Source: Auanema rhodensis (taxonomy: Eukaryota; Nematoda; Chromadorea; Rhabditida; Rhabditidae). Taken from it: a DNA stretch of 64,000 nt. The stretch's first letter is position 1. Each line of letters begins with the position of its first letter. Shown here in pieces: positions 52,401 to 64,000 of the stretch. The notes under the pieces are model-generated. The model made no database searches, had not been told where the DNA came from, and saw only the letters and a list, made by a program, of their open reading frames with translations. A program made the position numbers and the translations under genes. The stretch is from the NCBI GenBank assembly GCA_964057225.1, contig OZ059895.1, forward strand, positions 19,354,688 through 19,418,687. Direction: 5' to 3'.

Positions 52401-55400
52401 AAAGTCATGGTTACCATGCACCAATATCAATCAAAATTTGTTTTAAGACTAATATGGACATGAGAAATCTATTTTTGAAAACCGCATCTCTTCATCTTTC
52501 ACGTGAAGCAAGTTACATACCAAGTGCACATCACGTGTACATTTAATTAGCATAAATTAAAGTTCACGTAAATTTCAAAGTCATGGTTACCATGCACCAA
52601 TATCAATAAAAACTTGTTTTTAGACTAATATGGACATAGGGAATCTACATTTGAAAACCACATCTCTTTATCTTTCACGTGAAGCGAGTTACATACCAAG
52701 TGCACATCACGTGTACATTTAATTAGCATAAATTAAAGTTCACGTAAATTTCAAAGTAATGGTTACCATGCACCAATATTAATAAAAATTTGTTTTAAGA
52801 CTAATATGGACATGAGAAATCTATTTTTGAAAACCGCATCTCTTCATCTTTCACGTGAAGCAAGTTACATACCAAGTGCACATCACGTGTACATTTAATT
52901 AGCATAAATTAAAGTTCACGTAAATTTCAAAGTCATGGTTACCATGCACCAATATCAATAAAAACTTGTTTTTAGACTAATATGGACATGGAGAATCTAA
53001 TTTTGAAAACCGCATCTCTTCATCTTTCACGTGAAGCGAGTTACATACCAAGTGCACATCACGTGTACACTTAATTAGCATAAATTAAAGTTCACGTAAA
53101 TTTCAAAGTTATGGTTAACATGCACCAATATCGATAAAAATTTGTTTTAAGACTAATATGGACATGAGAAATCTAATTTTGAAAACCGCATCTCTTCATC
53201 TTTCACGTGAAGCGAGTTACATACCAAGTGCACATCACGTGTACATTTAATTAGCATAAATTAAAGTTCACGTAAATTTCAAAGTCATGGTTAACATGCA
53301 CCAATATCAATAAAAATTTGTTTTTAGACTAATATGGACATGGGGAATCTAATTTTGAAAACAGCATCTCTTTCTCTTTGACGTGAAGCGAGTTACATAC
53401 CAAGTGCACATCACGTGTACACTTAATTAGCATAAATTAAAGTTCACGTAAATTTCAAAGTCATGGTTACCATGCACCAATATCAATAAAAATTTGTTTT
53501 TAGACTAACATGGACATGGGGAATCTAATTTTGAAAACAGCATCTCTTTCTCTTTCACGTGAAGCGAGTTACATACCAAGTGCACATCATGTGTACAATT
53601 AATTAGCATAAATTAAAGTTCACGTAAATTTTAAAGTCATGGTTACCATGCACCAATACCAATACTAATTTGTTTTTAGACTAATATGGACATGGGGAAT
53701 CTAATTTTGAAAACCGCATCTCTTTTTCTTTCACGTGAAGCGAGTTACATACCAAGTGCACATCACGTGTACATTTAATTAGCATAAATTAAAGTTCACG
53801 TAAATTTCAAAGTCATGCTTAACATGCACCAATATCAATAAAAATTTGTTTTTAGACTAATATGGACATGGGGAATCTAATTTTGAAAACAGCATCTCTT
53901 TCTCTTTGACGTGAAGCGAGTTACATACCAAGTGCACATCACGTGTACACTTAATTAGCATAAATTAAAGTTCACGTAAATTTCAAAGTCATGGTTACCA
54001 TGCACCAATATCAATAAAAATTTGTTTTTAGACTAATATGGACATGAGAAATCTAATTTTGAAAACCGCATCTCTTCATCTTTCACGTGAAGCGAGTTAC
54101 ATACCAAGTGCACATCACGTGTACATTTAATTAGCATAAATTAAAGTTCACGTAAATTTCAAAGTCATGCTTAACATGCACCAATATCAATAAAAATTTG
54201 TTTTTAGACTAATATGGACATGAGAAATCTAATTTTGAAAACCGCATCTCTTCATCTTTCACGTGAAGCGAGTTACATACCAAGTGCACATCACGTGTAC
54301 ATTTAATTAGCATAAATTAAAGTTCACGTAAATTTCAAAGTCATGGTTACCATGCACCAAAATCAATAAAAATTTGTTTTTAGACTAATATGGACATGGG
54401 GAATCTAATTTTGAAAACCGCATCTCTTCATCTTTCACGTGAAGCCAGTTACATACCAAGTGCACATCACGTGTACATTTAATTAGCATAAATTAAAGTT
54501 CAATTAAATTTCAAAGTCATGGTTACCATGCACCAATATCAATAAAAATTTGTTTTTAGACTAATATGGACATGGGGAATCTATTTTTGAAAACCGCATC
54601 TCTTCATCTTTCACGTGAAGCGAGTTACATACCAAGTGCACATCACGTGTACACTTAATTAGCAAAAATTAAAGTTCACGTAAATTTCAAAGTCATGGTT
54701 AACATGCACCAATATCAATAAAAATTTGTTTTTAGACTAATATGGACATGGGGAATCTAATTTTGAAAACCGCATCTCTTTATCTTTCACGTGAAGCGAG
54801 TTACATACCAAGTGCACATCACGTGTACATTTAATTAGCATAAATTAAGGTCACGTAAATATCAAAGTCATGGTTACCATGCACCAATATCAATCAAAAT
54901 TTGTTTTAAGACTAATATGGACATGAGAAATCTATTTTTGAAAACCGCATCTCTTCATCTTTCACGTGAAGCAAGTTACATACCAAGTGCACATCACGTG
55001 TACATTTAATTAGCATAAATTAAAGTTCACGTAAATATCAAAGTCATGGTTACCATGCACCAATATCGATAAAAATTTGTTTTAAGACTAATATGGACAT
55101 GAGAAATCTAATTTTGAAAACCGCATCTCTTCATCTTTCACGTGAAGCGAGTTACATACCAAGTGCACATCACGTGTACATTTAATTAGCATAAATTAAA
55201 GTTCACGTAAATTTCAAAGTCATGGTTACCATGCACCAATATCAATAAAAACTTGTTTTTAGACTAATATCGACATGAGAAATCTATTTTTGAAAACCGC
55301 ATCTCTTCATCTTTCACGTGAAGCAAGTTACATACCAAGTGCACATCACGTGTACATTTAATTAGCATAAATTAAAGTTCACGTAAATTTCAAAGTCATG

Positions 55401-57599
55401 GTTACCATGCACCAATATCAATAAAAACTTGTTTTTAGACTAATATGGACATGGAGAATCTAATTTTGAAAACCGCATCTCTTCATCTTTCACGTGAAGC
55501 GAGTTACATACCAAGTGCACATCACGTGTACATTTAATTAGCATAAATTAAAGTTCACGTAAATTTCAAAGTCATGCTTAACATGCACCAATATCAATAA
55601 AAATTTGTTTTTAGACTAATATGGACATGGGGAATCTAATTTTGAAAACAGCATCTCTTTCTCTTTGACGTGAAGCGAGTTACATACCAAGTGCACATCA
55701 CGTGTACACTTAATTAGCATAAATTAAAGTTCACGTAAATTTCAAAGTCATGGTTACCATGCACCAATATCAATAAAAATTTGTTTTTAGACTAACATGG
55801 ACATGGGGAATCTAATTTTGAAAACAGCATCTCTTTCTCTTTCACGTGAAGCGAGTTACATACCAAGTGCACATCATGTGTACACTTAATTAGCATAAAT
55901 TAAAGTTCACGTAAATTTTAAAGTCATGGTTACCATGCACCAATACCAATACTAATTTGTTTTTAGACTAATATGGACATGGGGAATCTAATTTTGAAAA
56001 CCGCATCTCTTTTTCTTTCACGTGAAGCGAGTTACATACCAAGTGCACATCATGTGTACACTTAATAAGCATAAATTAAAGTTCACGTAAATTTCAAAGT
56101 CATGGTTACCATGCACCAAAATCAATAAAAATTTGTTTTTAGACTAATATGGACATGGGGAATCTAATTTTGGAAACCGCATCTCTTCATCTTTCACGTG
56201 AAGCCAGTTACATACCAAGTGCACATCACGTGTACATTTAATTAGCATAAATTAAAGTTCACGTAAATTTCAAAGTCATGGTTACCATGCACCAATATCA
56301 ATAAAAATTTGTTTTTAGACTAATATGGACATGGGGAATCTATTTTTGAAAACCGCATCTCTTCATCTTTCACGTGAAGCGAGTTACATACCAAGTGCAC
56401 ATCACGTGTACATTTAATTAGCATAAATTAAGGTCACGTAAATATCAAAGTCATGGTTACCATGCACCAATATCAATCAAAATTTGTTTTAAGACTAATA
56501 TGGACATGGGGAATCTACATTTGAAAACCACATCTCTTTATCTTTCACGTGAAGCGAGTTACATACCAAGTGCACATCACGTGTACATTTAATTAGCATA
56601 AATTAAAGTTCACGTAAATTTCAAAGTAATGGTTACCATGCACCAATATCAATAAAAATTTGTTTTAAGACTAATATGGACATGAGAAATCTATTTTTGA
56701 AAACCGCATCTCTTCATCTTTCACGTGAAGCAAGTTACATACCAAGTGCACATCACGTGTACATTTAATTAGCATAAATTAAAGTTCACGTAAATTTCAA
56801 AGTCATGGTTACCATGCACCAATATCAATAAAAACTTGTTTTTAGACTAATATGGACACAGGGAATCTACATTTGAAAACCACATCTCTTTATCTTTCAC
56901 GTGAAGCGAGTTACATACCAAGTGCACATCACGTGTACATTTAATTAGCATAAATTAAAGTTCACGTAAATTTCAAAGTAATGGTTACCATGCACCAATA
57001 TCAATAAAAATTTGTTTTAAGACTAATATGGACATGAGAAATCTAATTTTGAAAACCGCATCTCTTCATCTTTCACGTGAAGCAAGTTACATACCAAGTG
57101 CACATCACGTGTACATTTAATTAGCATAAATTAAAGTTCACGTAAATTTCAAAGTAATGGTTACCATGCACCAATATCAATAAAAATTTGTTTTAAGACT
57201 AATATGGACATGAGAAATCTATTTTTGAAAACCGCATCTCTTCATCTTTCACGTGAAGCAAGTTACATACCAAGTGCACATCACGTGTACATTTAATTAG
57301 CATAAATTAAAGTTCACGTAAATTTCAAAGTAATGGTTACCATGCACCAATATCAATAAAAATTTGTTTTAAGACTAATATGGACATGAGAAATCTAATT
57401 TTGAAAACCGCATCTCTTCATCTTTCACGTGAAGCAAGTTACATACCAAGTGCACATCACGTGTACATTTAATTAGCATAAATTAAAGTTCACGTAAATT
57501 TCAAAGTCATGGTTAACATGCACCAATATCAATAAAAATTTGTTTTAAGACTAATATGGACATGAGAAATCTATTTTTGAAAACCGCATCTCTTCATCT

Positions 57600-60500
57600 T
57601 TCACGTGAAGCAAGTTACATACCAAGTGCACATCACGTGTACATTTAATTAGCATAAATTAAAGTTCACGTAAATTTCAAAGTAATGGTTACCATGCACC
57701 AATATCAATAAAAATTTGTTTTAAGACTAATATGGACATGGGGAATCTAATTTTGAAAACCGCATCTCTTTATCTTTCACGTGAAGCGAGTTACATACCA
57801 AGTGCACATCACGTGTACATTTAATTAGCATAAATTAAGGTCACGTAAATATCAAAGTCATGGTTACCATGCATCAATATCAATCAAAATTTGTTTTAAG
57901 ACTAATATGGACATGAGAAATCTATTTTTGAAAACCGCATCTCTTCATCTTTCACGTGAAGCAAGTTACATACCAAGTGCACATCACGTGTACATTTAAT
58001 TAGCATAAATTAAAGTTCACGTAAATATCAAAGTCATGGTTACCATGCACCAATATCGATAAAAATTTGTTTTAAGACTAATATGGACATGAGAAATCTA
58101 ATTTTGAAAACCGCATCTCTTCATCTTTCACGTGAAGCGAGTTACATACCAAGTGCACATCACGTGTACATTTAATTAGCATAAATTAAAGTTCACGTAA
58201 ATTTCAAAGTCATGGTTACCATGCACCAATATCAATAAAAACTTGTTTTTAGACTAATATGGACATAGGGAATCTACATTTGAAAACCACATCTCTTTAT
58301 CTTTCACGTGAAGCGAGTTACATACCAAGTGCACATCACGTGTACATTTAATTAGCATAAATTAAAGTTCACGTAAATTTCAAAGTAATGGTTACCATGC
58401 ACCAATATCAATAAAAATTTGTTTTAAGACTAATATGGACATGAGAAATCTATTTTTGAAAACCGCGTCTCTTCATCTTTCACGTGAAGCAAGTTACATA
58501 CCAAGTGCACATCACGTGTACATTTAATTAGCATAAATTAAAGTTCACGTAAATATCAAAGTCATGGTTACCATGCACCAATATCAATAAAAACTTGTTT
58601 TTAGACTAATATGGACATGGAGAATCTAATTTTGAAAACCGCATCTCTTCATCTTTCACGTGAAGCGAGTTACATACCAAGTGCACATCACGTGTACACT
58701 TAATTAGCATAAATTAAAGTTCACGTAAATATCAAAGTCATGGTTACCATGCACCAATATCGATAAAAATTTGTTTTAAGACTAATATGGACATGAGAAA
58801 TCTAATTTTGAAAACCGCATCTCTTCATCTTTCACGTGAAGCGAGTTACATACCAATTGCACATCACGTGTACATTTAATTAGCATAAATTAAAGTTCAC
58901 GTAAATTTCAAAGTCATGGTTAACATGCACCAATATCAATAAAAATTAGTTTTTAGACTAATATGGACATGGGGAATCTAATTTTGAAAACCGCATCTCT
59001 TTATCTTTCACGTGAAGCGAGTTACATACCAAGTGCACATCACGTGTACATTGAATTAGCATAAATTAAAGTTCACGTAAATATCAAAGTCATGGTTACC
59101 ATGCACCAATATCAATAAAAACTTGTTTTTAGACTAATATGGACATAGGGAATCTACATTTGAAAACCACATCTCTTTATCTTTCACGTGAAGCGAGTTA
59201 CATACCAAGTGCACATCACGTGTACATTTAATTAGCATAAATTAAAGTTCACGTAAATTTCAAAGTAATGGTTACCATGCACCAATATCAATAAAAATTT
59301 GTTTTAAGACTAATATGGACATGAGAAATCTATTTTTGAAAACCGCATCTCTTCATCTTTCACGTGAAGCAAGTTACATACCAAGTGCACATCACGTGTA
59401 CATTTAATTAGCATAAATTAAAGTTCACGTAAATTTCAAAGTAATGGTTACCATGCACCAATATCAATAAAAATTTGTTTTAAGACTAATATGGACATGA
59501 GAAATCTAATTTTGAAAACCGCATCTCTTCATCTTTCACGTGAAGCAAGTTACATACCAAGTGCACATCACGTGTACATTTAATTAGCATAAATTAAAGT
59601 TCACGTAAATTTCAAAGTCATGGTTAACATGCACCAATATCAATAAAAATTTGTTTTAAGACTAATATGGACATGAGAAATCTATTTTTGAAAACCGCAT
59701 CTCTTCATCTTTCACGTGAAGCAAGTTACATACCAAGTGCACATCACGTGTACATTTAATTAGCATAAATTAAAGTTCACGTAAATTTCAAAGTAATGGT
59801 TACCATGCACCAATATCAATAAAAATTTGTTTTAAGACTAATATGGACATGGGGAATCTAATTTTGAAAACCGCATCTCTTTATCTTTCACGTGAAGCGA
59901 GTTACATACCAAGTGCACATCACGTGTACATTTAATTAGCATAAATTAAGGTCACGTAAATATCAAAGTCATGGTTACCATGCATCAATATCAATCAAAA
60001 TTTGTTTTAAGACTAATATGGACATGAGAAATCTATTTTTGAAAACCGCATCTCTTCATCTTTCACGTGAAGCAAGTTACATACCAAGTGCACATCACGT
60101 GTACATTTAATTAGCATAAATTAAAGTTCACGTAAATATCAAAGTCATGGTTACCATGCACCAATATCGATAAAAATTTGTTTTAAGACTAATATGGACA
60201 TGAGAAATCTAATTTTGAAAACCGCATCTCTTCATCTTTCACGTGAAGCGAGTTACATACCAAGTGCACATCACGTGTACATTTAATTAGCATAAATTAA
60301 AGTTCACGTAAATATCAAAGTCATGGTTACCATGCACCAATATCAATAAAAACTTGTTTTTAGACTAATATGGACATGAGAAATCTAATTTTGAAAACCG
60401 CATCTCTTCATCTTTCACGTGAAGCGAGTTACATACCAAGTGCACATCACGTGTACATTGAATTAGCATAAATTAAAGTTCACGTAAATATCAAAGTCAT

Positions 60501-63500
60501 GGTTACCATGCACCAATATCAATAAAAACTTGTTTTTAGACTAATATGGACATAGGGAATCTACATTTGAAAACCACATCTCTTTATCTTTCACGTGAAG
60601 CGAGTTACATACCAAGTGCACATCACGTGTACATTTAATTAGCATAAATTAAAGTTCACGTAAATTTCAAAGTAATGGTTACCATGCACCAATATCAATA
60701 AAAATTTGTTTTAAGACTAATATGGACATGAGAAATCTATTTTTGAAAACCGCATCTCTTCATCTTTCACGTGAAGCAAGTTACATACCAAGTGCACATC
60801 ACGTGTACATTTAATTAGCATAAATTAAAGTTCACGTAAATTTCAAAGTAATGGTTACCATGCACCAATATCAATAAAAATTTGTTTTAAGACTAATATG
60901 GACATGAGAAATCTAATTTTGAAAACCGCATCTCTTCATCTTTCACGTGAAGCAAGTTACATACCAAGTGCACATCACGTGTACATTTAATTAGCATAAA
61001 TTAAAGTTCACGTAAATTTCAAAGTCATGGTTAACATGCACCAATATCAATAAAAATTTGTTTTAAGACTAATATGGACATGAGAAATCTATTTTTGAAA
61101 ACCGCATCTCTTCATCTTTCACGTGAAGCAAGTTACATACCAAGTGCACATCACGTGTACATTTAATTAGCATAAATTAAAGTTCACGTAAATTTCAAAG
61201 TAATGGTTACCATGCACCAATATCAATAAAAATTTGTTTTAAGACTAATATGGACATGGGGAATCTAATTTTGAAAACCGCATCTCTTTATCTTTCACGT
61301 GAAGCGAGTTACATACCAAGTGCACATCACCTGTACATTTAATTAGCATAAATTAAGGTCACGTAAATATCAAAGTCATGGTTACCATGCATCAATATCA
61401 ATCAAAATTTGTTTTAAGACTAATATGGACATGAGAAATCTATTTTTGAAAACCGCATCTCTTCATCTTTCACGTGAAGCAAGTTACATACCAAGTGCAC
61501 ATCACGTGTACATTTAATTAGCATAAATTAAAGTTCACGTAAATATCAAAGTCATGGTTACCATGCACCAATATCGATAAAAATTTGTTTTAAGACTAAT
61601 ATGGACATGAGAAATCTAATTTTGAAAACCGCATCTCTTCATCTTTCACGTGAAGCGAGTTACATACCAAGTGCACATCACGTGTACATTTAATTAGCAT
61701 AAATTAAAGTTCACGTAAATTTCAAAGTCATGGTTACCATGCACCAATATCAATAAAAACTTGTTTTTAGACTAATATGGACATAGGGAATCTACATTTG
61801 AAAACCACATCTCTTTATCTTTCACGTGAAGCGAGTTACATACCAAGTGCACATCACGTGTACATTTAATTAGCATAAATTAAAGTTCACGTAAATTTCA
61901 AAGTAATGGTTACCATGCACCAATATCAATAAAAATTTGTTTTAAGACTAATATGGACATGAGAAATCTATTTTTGAAAACCGCGTCTCTTCATCTTTCA
62001 CGTGAAGCAAGTTACATACCAAGTGCACATCACGTGTACATTTAATTAGCATAAATTAAAGTTCACGTAAATATCAAAGTCATGGTTACCATGCACCAAT
62101 ATCAATAAAAACTTGTTTTTAGACTAATATGGACATGGAGAATCTAATTTTGAAAACCGCATCTCTTCATCTTTCACGTGAAGCGAGTTACATACCAAGT
62201 GCACATCACGTGTACACTTAATTAGCATAAATTAAAGTTCACGTAAATATCAAAGTCATGGTTACCATGCACCAATATCGATAAAAATTTGTTTTAAGAC
62301 TAATATGGACATGAGAAATCTAATTTTGAAAACCGCATCTCTTCATCTTTCACGTGAAGCGAGTTACATACCAATTGCACATCACGTGTACATTTAATTA
62401 GCATAAATTAAAGTTCACGTAAATTTCAAAGTCATGGTTAACATGCACCAATATCAATAAAAATTAGTTTTTAGACTAATATGGACATGGGGAATCTAAT
62501 TTTGAAAACCGCATCTCTTTATCTTTCACGTGAAGCGAGTTACATACCAAGTGCACATCACGTGTACATTGAATTAGCATAAATTAAAGTTCACGTAAAT
62601 ATCAAAGTCATGGTTACCATGCACCAATATCAATAAAAACTTGTTTTTAGACTAATATGGACATAGGGAATCTACATTTGAAAACCACATCTCTTTATCT
62701 TTCACGTGAAGCGAGTTACATACCAAGTGCACATCACGTGTACATTTAATTAGCATAAATTAAAGTTCACGTAAATTTCAAAGTAATGGTTACCATGCAC
62801 CAATATCAATAAAAATTTGTTTTAAGACTAATATGGACATGAGAAATCTATTTTTGAAAACCGCATCTCTTCATCTTTCACGTGAAGCAAGTTACATACC
62901 AAGTGCACATCACGTGTACATTTAATTAGCATAAATTAAAGTTCACGTAAATTTCAAAGTAATGGTTACCATGCACCAATATCAATAAAAATTTGTTTTA
63001 AGACTAATATGGACATGAGAAATCTAATTTTGAAAACCGCATCTCTTCATCTTTCACGTGAAGCGAGTTACATACCAAGTGCACATCACGTGTACATTTA
63101 ATTAGCATAAATTAAAGTTCACGTAAATTTCAAAGTCATGGTTAACATGCACCAATATCAATAAAAATTAGTTTTTAGACTAATATGGACATGGGGAATC
63201 TAATTTTGAAAACCGCATCTCTTTATCTTTCACGTGAAGCGAGTTACATACCAAGTGCACATCACGTGTACATTTAATTAGCATAAATTAAGGTCACGTA
63301 AATATCAAAGTCATGGTTACCATGCATCAATATCAATCAAAATTTGTTTTAAGACTAATATGGACATGAGAAATCTATTTTTGAAAACCGCATCTCTTCA
63401 TCTTTCACGTGAAGCAAGTTACATACCAAGTGCACATCACGTGTACATTTAATTAGCATAAATTAAAGTTCACGTAAATATCAAAGTCATGGTTACCATG

Positions 63501-64000
63501 CACCAATATCGATAAAAATTTGTTTTAAGACTAATATGGACATGAGAAATCTAATTTTGAAAACCGCATCTCTTCATCTTTCACGTGAAGCGAGTTACAT
63601 ACCAAGTGCACATCACGTGTACATTTAATTAGCATAAATTAAAGTTCACGTAAATATCAAAGTCATGGTTACCATGCACCAATATCAATAAAAATTTGTT
63701 TTAAGACTAATATGGACATGGAGAATCTAATTTTGAAAACCGCATCTCTTCATCTTTCACGTGAAGCGAGTTACATACCAAGTGCACATCACGTGTACAC
63801 TTAATTAGCATAAATTAAAGTTCACGTAAATATCAAAGTCATGGTTACCATGCACCAATATCGATAAAAATTTGTTTTAAGACTAATATGGACATGAGAA
63901 ATCTAATTTTGAAAACCGCATCTCTTCATCTTTCACGTGAAGCGAGTTACATACCAATTGCACATCACGTGTACATTTAATTAGCATAAATTAAAGTTCA
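57600..64000. repeat. Irregular higher-order repeats at the right end (12, 8 and 11 monomers)
   Basis: The rare GCATCAATATCAATCAAAA variant occurs at 57,871, 59,982, 61,389 and 63,324. Intervals are 2,111, 1,407 and 1,935 bp, that is 12, 8 and 11 monomers, each minus the one base lost in the TTAAGGTCACG variant. Other markers recur between them: CCGCGTCTC at about 58,465 and 61,983, ACCAATTGCAC at about 58,853, 62,371 and 63,954, and AAAATTAGTTTTTAG. The unequal intervals show that blocks were duplicated and then lost or gained whole monomers. Confidence 0.75.

Larger units (their letters stand above)
38458..64000. repeat. Satellite array, class B monomers, right block
   Basis: The 176-bp family resumes exactly in the phase at which it stopped at 33,657 and in the same orientation, running to the right edge without another interruption. 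Sub-variants are those of the left class B block plus some seen mainly here: ACATAGGGAATCTACATTTG, GACTAACATGGAC, ACCAATACCAATACTAATTTG, CATCATGTGTACACTTAATAAGC and GCATCAATATCAATCAAAA. No gene or RNA is visible, and no long open frame is maintained. The array leaves the window at the right edge. Confidence 0.97.

Noticed and set aside
1-64000. Telomeric repeats, tRNA or rRNA genes
   Set aside because: No TTAGG or TTAGGG-type tandem runs, and no recognisable tRNA or rRNA sequence in the LINE or the monomer.

Overview
This is a eukaryotic, almost certainly animal, repeat-only window. About 59 kb of the 64 kb is one tandem satellite DNA family with a monomer of about 176 bp (about 33% G+C by hand count of one consensus unit), all in the same orientation, roughly 336 copies. 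It is interrupted once, between 33,658 and about 38,457, by a 4.8-kb non-LTR retrotransposon (LINE) of the CR1/Jockey group. I see no host single-copy gene, no tRNA or rRNA gene, no CRISPR array and no bacterial gene organisation.

Layout. From 1 to about 10.04 kb the array is 'class A': monomers mostly carry TTCACGGGAA and ACCAT(T/G)TGCAC. Between about 10.04 and 10.40 kb it changes to 'class B' (palindromic TTCACGTGAA and ACCAAGTGCAC), which runs to 33,657 and resumes at 38,458 to the window end. Inside both classes there are irregular higher-order repeats, recognisable by shared rare variants. Spacings measured between such variants are 1,055 bp (6 monomers), 1,232 (7), 1,407 (8), 1,763 (10), 1,935 (11), 2,111 (12), 2,287 (13) and 2,640 (15). 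This fits repeated unequal exchange or segmental duplication.

The retrotransposon lies on the plus strand and looks full length. In order it holds a poly-T stretch, seven 18-bp repeats (six full) each carrying an AP-1 heptamer TGACTCA, a pyrimidine-rich leader, ORF1 (coiled coil plus RRM-like RNA-binding protein), ORF2 (AP-type endonuclease plus reverse transcriptase), a 3' UTR with AATAAA, and an (AAAC)8 tail. A 3-5 bp target-site duplication (up to ACGTG) flanks it. The same satellite junction exists uninterrupted elsewhere in the window (for example near 24,328 and 27,495), so the insertion can be dated as later than array formation. ORF1 would bind the element RNA, and ORF2 would nick the target and copy the RNA in place.

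The most interesting points are the AP-1-bearing promoter-like repeats, the absence of any AUG ahead of the ORF2 endonuclease domain, the clean insertion of an apparently intact element in a nucleosome-length satellite, and the dyad-rich, weakly CENP-B-box-like monomer that makes this a candidate centromeric or pericentromeric array. Species and chromosomal position cannot be read from the sequence.
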